A DNA stretch of 64,000 bases. Source: Paenibacillus macerans (GTDB lineage Bacteria; Bacillota; Bacilli; Paenibacillales; Paenibacillaceae). The stretch's first letter is position 1. The number at the start of each line of letters is the position of its first letter. Location of the stretch: positions 868,001 through 932,000 of the forward strand of contig NZ_UGSI01000001.1 in the NCBI RefSeq assembly GCF_900454495.1. The letters run 5' to 3'. The notes under the pieces were generated by a model. That model did no database searches. It was not told the origin of the DNA and saw only the letters and a program-made list of their open reading frames with translations. The position numbers and the translations under genes were made by a program. Shown here one piece after another: positions 24,748 through 33,377 of this stretch.

Positions 24748-26493
24748 TTAGTCAGTCAGGTTCGATTCCACCTGCTGGCGTTCGTATTGTTCGCGGTACC
24801 AGCCGCCGCGCGCAAGCAGCGATTCGTGGGTACCTTCTTCAATGATGCGGCCTTTCTCCAGCACGACGATCCAGTCGGCATGCTCTACGGCGGACAGCCG
24901 GTGCGTGGAGATGAGCGTCGTTTTGCCGGCCCGGCGGGTGCGGATATTTTCGATGATCCGGGCTTCGGTCCGCGCATCGACGGCCGACAGCGCGTCGTCG
25001 AGAATCAGGATGTCCGGGTCGGCGATAAACGCCCGGGCCAGCGACACGCGCTGCTTCTGACCGCCGGAAAGGGCCACGCCTCTCTCGCCGACCAGAGTGT
25101 CCAGCCCGTCGGACAACGTACCCAGGTCCTGGTCAAATGCGGCGGTGCGGATCGCTTCCATGATGGTTTCATCCGGCGCGTCTTTGAAGCCGAACTGAAT
25201 GTTCTCGCGGACCGTTTTGGAGAACAGGATCTGCTCCTGCGGCACATACCCGACCCACCCGTGCAGCTGCTTCAGCGCGATATCCTGGATCGGCACGCCG
25301 GAGACGGTCAGCTCGCCGCTGCCGAGCGGATACTCGTGCAGCAGCTGCTTCAGCAGCGTCGACTTGCCGCTGCCGGTCCGGCCGACGATGCCGAGCGTTT
25401 CTCCGCGCCGGATCGTCAGGTCGATCTGCTCCAGATTGTTGACGGTCGACGTCGGATAACGGAACGTGACGTCTTTGAATTCGATCGTTTCCGGCGTTTC
25501 CACCCGCACCGGATTCGGCACGTCCTGAACGTCCGGCTTGACGTTCAGCGTTTCGTTGACGCGGTCGAGCGAAGCGCCGCCGCGCTGCATAATGTTAATC
25601 AGTTCGCCGATCGCAAACATCGGCCAGATCATCATCCCCAGGTACATGTTGAAGGACACGAGATCGCCCAGGGTTAATTCGTTATGAAAGACGAGATAAA
25701 TGCCGTACGTCAGTCCGATCGCATAGCTTAGCCCGACGCAAAGCCGGATGGTCGGCTCGAAGTAGGCGTCCACTTTGGCGACCGCCAGGTTTTTCTGGTA
25801 AACGTCGTTGGTGATGTCGGCAAAACGCTGTTCATCATTCCGTTCCTGCACATAGGCGCGAATGACACGGATGCCGGCGATCGATTCCAGCACCTGATCG
25901 TTCATGTCCCCGAACGCATCCTGGGCCAGCGTGTAACGCTCATGGATGATCTTCCCGTAAATCTTCATCGCCAGGGCGATAAAGGGGAGGGGGATGATCG
26001 CCGCGAGCGTCAGCTTCCAGCTGATCAACGTGCTCATGGCGATAAAAATGACCGCCAGATACGCCGTCGAGTCGGTGAGCGTCAGCATCCCGAAGCCGGC
26101 GGTTTGGGCGACCGAGCGCAGGTCGTTCGTGGCCCGGGCCATCAGATCCCCGGTACGGCTCCGCTCGAAAAACGGCGGCGTCATCCGCAGCAGATGGCTC
26201 ATAAAACGCGAGCGCAGCAGCCGCTCGACCAAGTTCGAGCCGCCGAACAGCGAATGCATCCATATGTAGGTGGTCAGATAGATGAACAGCAGAAAGCCGA
26301 TGATGAGCAGAATATATTTCGTGAGCGAGCCCCAAGTTACGGTGCCGCCCACGATTTCGTCGATGGCGCTGCCGAGCAGCCGCGGCGGGGCGAGTTCAGC
26401 GATTCCGGCCACGATGAGCAGGAACAGGCCGATGGTGTAGCGCCTCTTTTCACGCTTAAAAAACCAGCCCAAATTTTTCAGAACCGAAAACAT
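24748..26493 (-). CDS. bmrC: Heterodimeric ABC multidrug exporter, BmrC (YheI) type subunit
   Basis: Half-transporter of 581 residues, strikingly like B. subtilis BmrC from MFSVLKNLGWFFKRE to WYREQYERQQ. Transmembrane domain 1-320 (WMHSLFGGSNL, MTPPFFERSRTGDLMARATN), NBD from about 340: Walker A GRTGSGKST, canonical LSGGQ, Walker B ILILDDALSAVD with Asp where the catalytic Glu normally is. The canonical signature complements the BmrD catalytic site. The ATG at 26493 has AAGGAGG at 10 nt; an upstream in-frame ATG has no site. A leader terminator at 26548-26581 suggests control by transcription attenuation, as known for bmrB-bmrCD. Confidence 0.93.
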   Translation of the reverse strand: MFSVLKNLGWFFKREKRRYTIGLFLLIVAGIAELAPPRLLGSAIDEIVGGTVTWGSLTKYILLIIGFLLFIYLTTYIWMHSLFGGSNLVERLLRSRFMSHLLRMTPPFFERSRTGDLMARATNDLRSVAQTAGFGMLTLTDSTAYLAVIFIAMSTLISWKLTLAAIIPLPFIALAMKIYGKIIHERYTLAQDAFGDMNDQVLESIAGIRVIRAYVQERNDEQRFADITNDVYQKNLAVAKVDAYFEPTIRLCVGLSYAIGLTYGIYLVFHNELTLGDLVSFNMYLGMMIWPMFAIGELINIMQRGGASLDRVNETLNVKPDVQDVPNPVRVETPETIEFKDVTFRYPTSTVNNLEQIDLTIRRGETLGIVGRTGSGKSTLLKQLLHEYPLGSGELTVSGVPIQDIALKQLHGWVGYVPQEQILFSKTVRENIQFGFKDAPDETIMEAIRTAAFDQDLGTLSDGLDTLVGERGVALSGGQKQRVSLARAFIADPDILILDDALSAVDARTEARIIENIRTRRAGKTTLISTHRLSAVEHADWIVVLEKGRIIEEGTHESLLARGGWYREQYERQQVESNLTD

Positions 26494-26547
26494 GTTGCGA
26501 TTTCCTCCTTTTTCCATACCAGGTTGTTCTACAGCTTGAAAAACGGC

Positions 26548-26581
26548 AAAAAAGGCATACCGTCCGTAAACGATATGCCTT
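26548..26581 (-). terminator. Attenuator-like terminator in the bmrC leader
   Basis: On the minus strand AAGGCATA...TATGCCTT with an inner CGT/ACG, followed by six Ts, 55 nt upstream of the bmrC ATG. GCGGCATATG a few bases further upstream (26594-26603) repeats GGCATAT and could pair with TATGCC instead, giving an alternative fold. Short ORFs run across it but none has a good ribosome binding site. Confidence 0.75.
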
Positions 26582-26893
26582 AAAGAACCTTAACATATGC
26601 CGCGTACGCCGCTTTATTATCAAAAGCAGCCCCGCGTATAATTTCGCCGCCGAATCCGTCCCTTCATAACAATTGGCGGTTAGCGTTCGATTCGTTTCAA
26701 GCGGGCAGGGTCTGCCCCGGTATTCGGTTGTAGGCGATCCGTACGCGGACGTACATCGGAATCTTTGAACTTGAACACCGTGCTCACCCTTTCTTCATTG
26801 GTAATTACTTGAAAATGCGATTCGTATGTTCCCGATTGTATCACCGGATTCAAGAAGATGTCAAACTTTATTTTTCCGCTTCCGAACAAGGGT

Positions 26894-26922
26894 TTGGCAA
26901 TCGGCCCGGTTTGGTCTACAAT
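26894..26922 (+). promoter_or_regulatory. Sigma-A promoter of the HesB-like gene
   Basis: TTGGCA 26894-26899, 17-nt spacer, TACAAT 26917-26922. Confidence 0.75.
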
Positions 26923-26949
26923 AAGAGAAAAAGGAGAGGGGAGATTCTG

Positions 26950-27249
26950 ATGATCCACGTTACACAAGAAGCAGCCGAATGGTTTAAACGGGAGTTGAAC
27001 CTGAAAAACGGGCAAGCCGTGCGCTTTTTCGCCCGCTACAGCTCGGGGGGGAAACTGTATCCGGGGTTCTCGCTTGGCATCGGAGTCGATCGCCCGGTAT
27101 CGCCGGCCTTGACTTCGGAGGTGGAGGGCATCACGTTCTACATGGAGGACCAGGATAAGTGGTATTTGGACGGCTATCATTTGAATGTGACGTATGACGA
27201 GGGGCTTGGCGACATTGAATATAAATACGAGGCGGCACTCCCAAACTGA
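26950..27249 (+). CDS. HesB/YneR family protein (IscA-like fold without the ligand cysteines)
   Basis: Ninety-nine residues matching the small HesB-like YneR family: MIHVTQEAAEWFKRELNL, then GQAVRFFARYSSGG and DQDKWYLDGYHLNVTYDE. True A-type iron-sulfur carriers have Cys-x-Cys near the C terminus; here there is no cysteine at all, so cluster carriage is unlikely. The ATG at 26950 was preferred because GGAGAGGGGAG precedes it; the longer frame from 26809 runs through the promoter. Function unknown. Confidence 0.83.
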   Translation: MIHVTQEAAEWFKRELNLKNGQAVRFFARYSSGGKLYPGFSLGIGVDRPVSPALTSEVEGITFYMEDQDKWYLDGYHLNVTYDEGLGDIEYKYEAALPN

Positions 27250-27295
27250 CCGCCTTATCGCCGGCAGCGCAAGCAGCCGCATGCCATAACGAAAC

Positions 27296-27325
27296 AAGGC
27301 CCGATCTTTACGGGCCTTTTCTGTC
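27296..27325. terminator. Terminator between the HesB-like gene and its convergent neighbour
   Basis: AAGGCCCG / CGGGCCTT stem with 7-nt loop, TTCTGTCTTTTTC after. Confidence 0.85.
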
Positions 27326-27335
27326 TTTTTCCTCA

Positions 27336-27839
27336 TCAGATAATGCTGTCTTCCATGGCAAATTCAAAATCGCCGATATCAAACACTTGAACCGGCATTT
27401 CCGCTTCGATGATCCGCCGGATCAGCTCCAATTGATCGGTTAGAATCGGGGCGTTCTCCCGCTGCGCGGTAAGCACGATTTCCGTTTCGATCGGGTCGAG
27501 AAATTCGCCGTATTGCTCATTGTCGACCGCGTTGATGACGGTCCAGGATATTTTATCGCCGAACAATATGGACGGGCTTTTGGACCAGGGCACGCCTAAC
27601 GCGCGTTCAAGCTTCTTGCGGTTTAGCGGCTCCTCCAAATAAGCGATCAGCTCGGCTATTTTTTGTTTGACGTGGAAATCGTCGGCCGGATCGTTCATCA
27701 ACGGTTCCGGGCTGTTTTGAAATTCATAGAGCTCCATGACGGTGGTGTAAGGTACAATATATTCAACAGGTGCCTGGGGCACCAGCAATTCTCCATAAAT
27801 CGCCACCATCACGGCTTCAATGACAAATCGGCGTGACAT
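27336..27839 (-). CDS. Conserved hypothetical protein
   Basis: No functional family recognised. I recall similar Paenibacillus proteins carrying an unsupported 'ADP-heptose synthase' label; nothing in the 167 residues resembles such an enzyme. It is acidic, without signal peptide or membrane helix, with conserved-looking stretches SRRFVIEAVMVAIYGE, YTTVMELYEF and PIETEIVLTAQRENAPILTD. The ATG at 27839 has AGGAGG at a 6-nt spacing; the upstream ATG at 27845 touches that site. Monocistronic. Confidence 0.72.
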   Translation of the reverse strand: MSRRFVIEAVMVAIYGELLVPQAPVEYIVPYTTVMELYEFQNSPEPLMNDPADDFHVKQKIAELIAYLEEPLNRKKLERALGVPWSKSPSILFGDKISWTVINAVDNEQYGEFLDPIETEIVLTAQRENAPILTDQLELIRRIIEAEMPVQVFDIGDFEFAMEDSII

Positions 27840-28015
27840 GGTCATCCTCCTAAACCGGCCTGTGCCTCGTTGCTATATTATTTTCATAGTGAGTTATCAA
27901 TTATAATGGAGTATATCACAATCGGTTTATAAATTCAGCTTTGCTTGACGAAAATCGGCGTTTATCCCCAAAATCGGGATATGTTGCCATTTCAGGAGAG
28001 GGATGTGTACGCAAA

Positions 28016-29779
28016 TTGAAATATTGGAAAGCCTATTTTACGTTTGTCCGGCCTTATACGAAGTGGATTATATTAACCTTGTTCATCGGCATGCTGAAGT
28101 TCGGCATTCCGTCGCTGCTCCCGCTCGTGCAAAAATACGTGGTGGACGATATATTGCTGAACGGGAGCATGGCGGCCGGGCAAAAGGTGCCGCAGCTGAT
28201 GATGGTACTGGGAATTACGCTGTTCCTGTTCGTCATCGTCCGCGGACCGGTGGAATATGCGCGGCAGTATTTCGCCCAGTTTATCACGGCGCGGATATTG
28301 TTTGACTTGCGGAACCGGCTGTACGGGCATCTGCAGCGGCTATCGCTAAGGTATTATCAGAACACGAAGGTGGGGGAGATCATTTCCCGCTTCATCAACG
28401 ACGCGGAGCAGACGAAAAACATCGTCGAAGTCGGGATGATGAATGTCTGGCTGGACACGTTTACGCTCGTGTTCGTGTTGGGATTTATGTTTTATTTGAA
28501 CCCGCTGCTGGCGCTGGTGTCGATCGCGATTTTTCCGCTGTACGCCATCGCGGTCAAGGTGCTGTATAAGCGGCTGAAAAAGCTGACCAAAGACCGGTCC
28601 GCGGCCCTGGCAGGCATTCAGGCTTATTTGCATGAGCGCATTCAGGGGATCTCGGTCATCCGCAGCTTTGCGCTGGAGCGGCACGACCGCAAGAAATTCG
28701 AAGGAATCAACGGCAAATATTTGCAAAAAGCGATGGCCCACAGCCGCTGGAACGCCTGGACGTTCGCCATCATCAACACGATGACCGACATCGCGCCGCT
28801 GCTCGTGATCGGATACGGCGGCTACCAGGTGATTCAGGGGCATCTGACCTTGGGGACGTTCGTGGCCTTTTTCGGCTACCTGGACCGTTTGTACGCGCCG
28901 CTCAAGCGGCTGATCAATGCGTCGACGACGCTGACGCAGGCCTCCGCCTCGTGGGAACGGGTGCTGGAGCTGCTCGAGCAGCCGTACGACATGACCGATG
29001 CGCCGGACGCGGCGGCGCTGCCCCGGGGCAGCCACGGCGTGGCGTTCCGGAACGTTTGGTTCAGGTACCAGGAGCAAGGGCAGTGGGTGCTGAAGGATAT
29101 TTCGTTTGCGGCGGCGCCCGGGCAAACGGTGGCGTTCGTCGGCATGAGCGGCGGCGGGAAATCGTCGCTGGTCGGTTTGATTCCCCGTTTCTACGATATA
29201 GAGAAAGGGGAGGTCGTCGTCGGGGGCCGGGACGTCCGGCAGTGGACGATGGAAAGCCTGCGCAGCCGGATCGGCATGGTGCTGCAGGACAATTTCCTGT
29301 TCAGCGGCAGCGTGCGCGACAACATTTTGTTCGGCCGCCCGGACGCGAACGAGGAGGCGGTCATCGCTGCGGCGAAAGCGGCCAATGCGCATGATTTCAT
29401 CATGCAGCTGCCAAGCGGCTACGACACCGAGGTCGGGGAACGCGGCGTGAAGCTGTCCGGCGGCCAAAAGCAGCGGATCGCCATCGCCCGCGTGTTCCTG
29501 AAGGATCCGCCGATCCTCATCCTCGACGAGGCGACGTCCGCGCTCGACCTGGAGTCGGAGCATCTGATCCAGCAGTCGCTGCTGCAGCTTGCGCACAGCC
29601 GTACGACGCTGATCGTCGCGCACCGCCTGTCCACGATCACCCATGCCGACCAAATCATCGTCATGAAGGACGGCGAAATCGCCGAACGCGGTACGCACGA
29701 GGAACTGATGGCTAAACCGGAAGGCGTGTATGCGCAGCTCTACAATATCCAGAATTTAAGCCCGGTGGAGGTAGGGTAA
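28016..29779 (+). CDS. ygaD: ABC exporter, YgaD type (homodimeric half-transporter)
   Basis: Membrane half-transporter with fused NBD, about 587 residues. Transmembrane domain: FTFVRPYTKWIILTLFIGML, ARQYFAQFITARILFDLRNR, RYYQNTKVGEIISRFINDAE. NBD: Walker A GMSGGGKSS, LSGGQKQR, ILILDEATSALDLESEH, and the H-loop AHRLST, all canonical, so it can work as a homodimer. The N-terminal half closely resembles B. subtilis YgaD. Start is uncertain: TTG at 28016 has GGAGAGGG upstream and begins at the conserved KYWKAYFTF; a TTG at 27941 would add 25 unconserved residues. Substrate unknown; lipid or drug export is usual. Confidence 0.86.
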   Translation: MKYWKAYFTFVRPYTKWIILTLFIGMLKFGIPSLLPLVQKYVVDDILLNGSMAAGQKVPQLMMVLGITLFLFVIVRGPVEYARQYFAQFITARILFDLRNRLYGHLQRLSLRYYQNTKVGEIISRFINDAEQTKNIVEVGMMNVWLDTFTLVFVLGFMFYLNPLLALVSIAIFPLYAIAVKVLYKRLKKLTKDRSAALAGIQAYLHERIQGISVIRSFALERHDRKKFEGINGKYLQKAMAHSRWNAWTFAIINTMTDIAPLLVIGYGGYQVIQGHLTLGTFVAFFGYLDRLYAPLKRLINASTTLTQASASWERVLELLEQPYDMTDAPDAAALPRGSHGVAFRNVWFRYQEQGQWVLKDISFAAAPGQTVAFVGMSGGGKSSLVGLIPRFYDIEKGEVVVGGRDVRQWTMESLRSRIGMVLQDNFLFSGSVRDNILFGRPDANEEAVIAAAKAANAHDFIMQLPSGYDTEVGERGVKLSGGQKQRIAIARVFLKDPPILILDEATSALDLESEHLIQQSLLQLAHSRTTLIVAHRLSTITHADQIIVMKDGEIAERGTHEELMAKPEGVYAQLYNIQNLSPVEVG

Positions 29780-30038
29780 TGACGGGCTCGGCAACGATCT
29801 CAGGCCGCCTGCTCCGATTGTCGGCCGGTGAGGGAGTTATTAAATAACGGAAAAAAAGTACGTTATTTCAGTTCATTTACCGAAAATGCGGGCAATAGAG
29901 GGAAAAAATGGCGTTATTTTTCGAAGAAGAGAGCAATCAGGACAGTTCTTGGCGGCTGGATAGAAAATAAGACCATAATTTTCCCCTATTCTACCAAGCA
30001 ACCTTCACAACGAGGAAATAGATACAAAAATGGACCTC
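29780..30038. other. Repeat-like intergenic DNA left of the IS3 element
   Basis: AT-rich sequence with GTACGTTATTTC, GGCGTTATTTTTCG and GAAAATAAG motifs like those of the other dispersed repeats. No gene supported. Confidence 0.6.
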
Positions 30039-30060
30039 TGTCAAGAAAGTGGACACCCTT

Positions 30061-30894
30061 TTAAGCAACTTTTCTCTTATTAAATTGCGCAGCAAAGCGA
30101 ACCGGTGACAAATAGCCGAGTGAACCATGGATCCGTTTTCGGTTGTAGAAGAATTCAATGTAACGGTAGATCTCGTCATAGGCTTGCTGCTTGGTCTTAA
30201 ATCGCTTGCAGTAAATCAACTCCTTCTTGAGGATGCTGTGAAAGGATTCAATACAAGCATTGTCGTAGCAGTTGCCTTTGCGGCTCATGCTGGCTGTCAT
30301 TTTGTAAATTTTGAGTTGTTCTCTGTACTCGTGGGACGCATATTGGCTCCCTCGATCCGAATGATGAATGAGCCCTTTTTTAGGCCTTTTGGCCACATAG
30401 GCATCCTTCAGAGCGTCCAGAACAAGATCGGTTGTCATTCGGTCATTCAAACGCCAGCCCACGATCTCACGGGTGCATAGGTCCATAACGCTGGCAAGGT
30501 ACAGCCGACCTTCTCTACAAGGAATGTACGTAATGTCGGTAACCCAAACCTTATTGGGTTTGTTCACTTGAAACTGCTGGTTAAGGATATTGGGAGCAAT
30601 CGGTAAGTCATGGTTAGAATCGGTAGTTTGCACTTTGTATTTACGTGCGACACAGGCGCGAAAGCCGAGCTCCCGCATGTATAAACCAATCGTCCTCTCC
30701 GTTACGTTCTCGCCTTCCTGATTCAGCAAGTACGTGATTTTAGGGGCCCCGTAACGCTGCTCGGAATCGTTGAAGTGATAAGTAATCCTTTTCAGCAGGT
30801 GTAACTTACGCAATGCTCGCTCACTCGGCTTTTTGTTTCGCCATTTGTAGTAGCCGCTCCGGGAAACTCTAAAAACCTGGCACATCTTCTCCAA
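30061..30894 (-). CDS. IS3-family transposase OrfB (DDE integrase)
   Basis: Catalytic part of the transposase, 277 residues. HTH_21-like start (MCQVFRVSRSGYYKW), then the integrase core with the DDE residues in VTDITYIP, IHHSDRGSQY and ACIESFHSILKKE. It is normally made as an OrfAB fusion by -1 frameshifting: the frame is open upstream through VRFQFIEDHRSEFSLEK and overlaps the orfA end at CCAAAGAAG, a plausible slippery site. Terminates 22 nt inside the left end of the element. Confidence 0.93.
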   Translation of the reverse strand: MEKMCQVFRVSRSGYYKWRNKKPSERALRKLHLLKRITYHFNDSEQRYGAPKITYLLNQEGENVTERTIGLYMRELGFRACVARKYKVQTTDSNHDLPIAPNILNQQFQVNKPNKVWVTDITYIPCREGRLYLASVMDLCTREIVGWRLNDRMTTDLVLDALKDAYVAKRPKKGLIHHSDRGSQYASHEYREQLKIYKMTASMSRKGNCYDNACIESFHSILKKELIYCKRFKTKQQAYDEIYRYIEFFYNRKRIHGSLGYLSPVRFAAQFNKRKVA

Positions 30895-30932
30895 AGAAAA
30901 CTCGGAGCGGTGATCTTCAATAAACTGAAACC

Positions 30933-31250
30933 TTACTTCTTTGGTTTGCTGAAGATGTGCACTGCTTTTTTTACGATGGCCAGTTCCTCTTCCACATCGG
31001 CGATACGCTGCTGGCTTTCGCGGAGTTCACGCTCTTTGTCTTTCAAGAGTTGTTCGAGTTCCCGAACGCGTTCGACGTTTGTGATGGGTTCGTTCTTAAA
31101 CTCACGGTATTTCGCCTTCCAGGAATGCAATGTCTTTGCTGGGATATCTAGCTCCAAGGCTACGTCCTCCACCGACTTTGTCTGTTCTTGGAGATATTTT
31201 ACCGTTTGTCTCTTAAATTCTTCGTTATATCGTTTCCGTTGTTCACCCAT
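30933..31250 (-). CDS. IS3-family transposase OrfA (HTH and leucine zipper)
   Basis: DNA-binding subunit, 105 residues. Helix-turn-helix in the first 50 residues (RYNEEFKRQTVKYLQE, ALELDIPAKTLHSWK) followed by a coiled coil with heptad Leu (VRELEQLLKDKERELRE). Ends SKPKK, where a -1 shift would join the OrfB frame. Start has AGGAGGTGTTCAC near the right end. Confidence 0.93.
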   Translation of the reverse strand: MGEQRKRYNEEFKRQTVKYLQEQTKSVEDVALELDIPAKTLHSWKAKYREFKNEPITNVERVRELEQLLKDKERELRESQQRIADVEEELAIVKKAVHIFSKPKK

Positions 31251-31316
31251 GTGAACACCTCCTCAGATAGTTCCATTATCTTTTTCTCTTAACGAGGTGT
31301 CCACTTTTTATTCTAG

Positions 31317-31636
31317 CTCTAAAAGTTCCGCTATTCTCTTTCGTAACGGACCTGAACGAAATTATCCGGGCCCAAACAAGCTGATTTTGCCCCTAACGGA
31401 CTGGGTGGGCGTTATTTGGCCGAATGGCACAAGAGTATGCTCATTGAGAGCAAATAACGCCCGCTGGCCCGCTGAGTCCGTAAGCTTGGGAAATACCGGG
31501 AAATGGTGCGAATAGCGGCATCTGGGTCCGTTAGCATCGGAAGCCGTTGCCGGCCGATTATCAGCTTGGACTTACGTGAACTTAAGGTGACTGCCCCTCG
31601 TTTAGGTCCTATCGGCAGGGCGGAGGGTGCGGCAGC
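31317..31636. other. Intergenic repeat DNA right of the IS3 element
   Basis: No gene. Contains an imperfect inverted repeat at 31394-31483 and further AACGGAC / GTCCGTTA type motifs up to about 31535. Confidence 0.65.
31394..31483. repeat. Inverted repeat of family 3 (AACGGACT type)
   Basis: TAACGGACT...GGGCGTTATTTG faces CAAATAACGCCC...AGTCCGTAA. Same plan as family 2 (AACGGNNNN then GC-TATTT) with different bases in the variable positions. Confidence 0.7.
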
Positions 31637-32089
31637 CTACAGCTTCCCGATCACCAGCGACAAAATCCCGGCGGCGATCAGCGGGCCGACGGGGACGCCG
31701 CGGAAAAAGGCGACGCCGAGCACCGTGCCGATGAGCAGCCCCGCCACGACGGTCGGCTGGCTGCCCATCAGCGCCGCGCCGCGGCCGCCGAGCCAGGCGA
31801 CAAGCATGCCGACGCCGATGGCGAGCAGCGATTTCCAGTTGAGAAAAGATGCCCACAGCGTCTGGATCGAGATTTTCCCGCTGGCGACGGGGCTCATGAC
31901 GCCGATGGTTAAAATGATGATGCCGATCGTCAGACCGTACTTGTCCAGCCAGGGAAACGTGCTGTTCAAATGCAGCACGCGCAGCAGCAGCAGGACGATC
32001 ATCGCCACCGTGATCGGCATATTGCTGCTGAAGATCCCGAGCGCGGCCAGAAGCAACAGCAGCAGCGCCGTGACATCGATTTGATTCAT
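31637..32089 (-). CDS. DUF441 (YtwI) family membrane protein
   Basis: Small inner-membrane protein of unknown function, 150 residues and about four to five hydrophobic segments, with the DUF441-typical FLNWKSLLAIGVGMLVAWLG and FRGVPVGPLIAAGILSL. ATG at 32089 has GGAGGAGGTG at 9-10 nt; the GTG at 32101 overlaps that site. Transcribed towards the IS3 flank; ypdA ends 59 nt upstream on the same strand, so the two may be cotranscribed. Confidence 0.88.
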   Translation of the reverse strand: MNQIDVTALLLLLLAALGIFSSNMPITVAMIVLLLLRVLHLNSTFPWLDKYGLTIGIIILTIGVMSPVASGKISIQTLWASFLNWKSLLAIGVGMLVAWLGGRGAALMGSQPTVVAGLLIGTVLGVAFFRGVPVGPLIAAGILSLVIGKL

Positions 32090-32148
32090 GGTGCTTTGCA
32101 CCTCCTCCTATGGAGAAATCCAAACCGGGCCTTGCCCCTTTTGGGGCG

Positions 32149-33141
32149 TTATTTTTCGGCGGAACGGGAAGCCAAAATATGCTTCGCGATCAGCTTGCCG
32201 TGGCCGCGCCCGGTTTCGATAAACACCTCGTTGGCGTTGCGGCCCGAGGCGATGACGCCCGCGACGTACAACCCCGGCACGTTCGTCTCCATCGTTTCCG
32301 GATCGAACACCGGCTTCTCCATATCGCCGGCCATTTCCACCCCGGCGCCAAACAGCAGTTTGCGGTCCGGACGGAATCCGGTCAAGGCCAGCACGAAATC
32401 GTTGATCAGCGCCGTTGTTTCGCCGCTATCGTTGGCCTCGACGACCACATGATCCGGATGGATTTCTATCACCCGGGAGTTTAGCCGCAGATCGACTTTG
32501 CCTTTGTTGACCAGGCTTTCGAAGATCGGCCGCACCCAAGGCTTGATGTTGCCGGAAAGATCGTCACCCCGGTAGACGACGGTGACCTCGGCGTTCACGC
32601 GAACGAGCTCCAGCGCCGCGTCCACGGCCGAGTTGCTGCCGCCGATAATCGTCACTTTGGTGCCGGTATACGGATGCGCCTCCTGGAAATAGTGGGACAC
32701 TTTATCGGTATTTTCTCCCGGAATGCCCAAAATATTGGGGTGATCGAAATACCCCGTCGAAATGATCACATTTCGTGCCGCGTACTCCGTGTGTTCCCCG
32801 CCGCGCTTGACGGAGCGCACGATAAACGTACCGTCCGGCTGCCGCTGGACTTCCGTGGCTTCCTCATAAGCCGATACCGGGACGTTGTAGAAGTCGCTCA
32901 CTTTTCTGTAATATGCCAGCGCTTCATGGCGGAAAGGCTTGTCATTGGGCGTAGCAAACGGCACATCCCCGATTTCCAGCAGCTCGGCCGTACTGAAAAA
33001 TTGCATATGGGTTGGATAAGAGTAGATGGAATGAACTAAGCAATGTTTTTCGAGAACGAGCACATGCAGTCCGCGCCGCTGGCATTCGATCGCTGCCGAC
33101 AGTCCGCATGGCCCTGCTCCGATGATGATGACATCCTGCAT
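32149..33141 (-). CDS. ypdA: YpdA-type bacillithiol disulfide reductase
   Basis: NADPH-dependent flavoprotein that reduces oxidised bacillithiol, the low-molecular-weight thiol of Bacillota. The 330-residue protein starts MQDVIIIGAGPCGLSAAIEC (FAD dinucleotide motif; the Cys after GAGP is conserved in YpdA). TIIGGSNSAVDAALELV is the NADPH-binding motif, and GLYVAGVIASGRNANEVFIE the C-terminal FAD contact. No CxxC redox pair of classic thioredoxin reductases, as expected. ATG at 33141 has CAGGAGGAACC upstream. Confidence 0.9.
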   Translation of the reverse strand: MQDVIIIGAGPCGLSAAIECQRRGLHVLVLEKHCLVHSIYSYPTHMQFFSTAELLEIGDVPFATPNDKPFRHEALAYYRKVSDFYNVPVSAYEEATEVQRQPDGTFIVRSVKRGGEHTEYAARNVIISTGYFDHPNILGIPGENTDKVSHYFQEAHPYTGTKVTIIGGSNSAVDAALELVRVNAEVTVVYRGDDLSGNIKPWVRPIFESLVNKGKVDLRLNSRVIEIHPDHVVVEANDSGETTALINDFVLALTGFRPDRKLLFGAGVEMAGDMEKPVFDPETMETNVPGLYVAGVIASGRNANEVFIETGRGHGKLIAKHILASRSAEK

Positions 33142-33331
33142 GGGTTCCTCCTGTGTTTGTTGTTTTTTTTGGTTTTCAAAAAGAATTTTCAAAACAATAC
33201 CATCCTACAGCAAATGCCAAAGAATAGCCAGACATTAACGGTTTTTTGGCGAAATCAGGCCTTGTTGTGTCCATTGAGTGACAATTGAAGCGCGGCTGTC
33301 TCAAAACGTAAAATTTGGAGTAAACTAATAT

Positions 33332-33345
33332 TGTAAGCGCTTGCC
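33332..33345 (+). promoter_or_regulatory. Possible CcpA cre site
   Basis: TGTAAGCGCTTGCC matches the cre consensus TGWAANCGNTNWCA at 12 of 14 positions and lies 32 nt before the start of the gene at 33378. Confidence 0.4.
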
Positions 33346-33377
33346 ATAAATTTGATAGATTTAGGGAGGTGCCGTAC

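Larger units (their letters stand above)
30039..31316 (-). mobile_element. IS3-family insertion sequence (IS150-like), about 1278 bp
   Basis: Ends TGTCAAGAAAGTGGACACC (left) and the complement of GGTGTCCACTTTTTATTCTA (right) are inverted repeats sharing AAGTGGACACC. CTC lies outside both ends (30036-30038 and 31317-31319), a possible 3-bp target duplication. It carries orfA and orfB on the minus strand, both intact, so it may still move. The flanks belong to a repeat-rich intergenic sequence that becomes continuous when the element is removed. Confidence 0.88.

Noticed and set aside
26680..27336. 218-residue ORF on the minus strand
   Set aside because: Antisense to the HesB-like gene, its promoter and the terminator at 27296.
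28346..29698. 450-residue ORF on the minus strand
   Set aside because: Antisense to the ygaD-type exporter; no independent signals.
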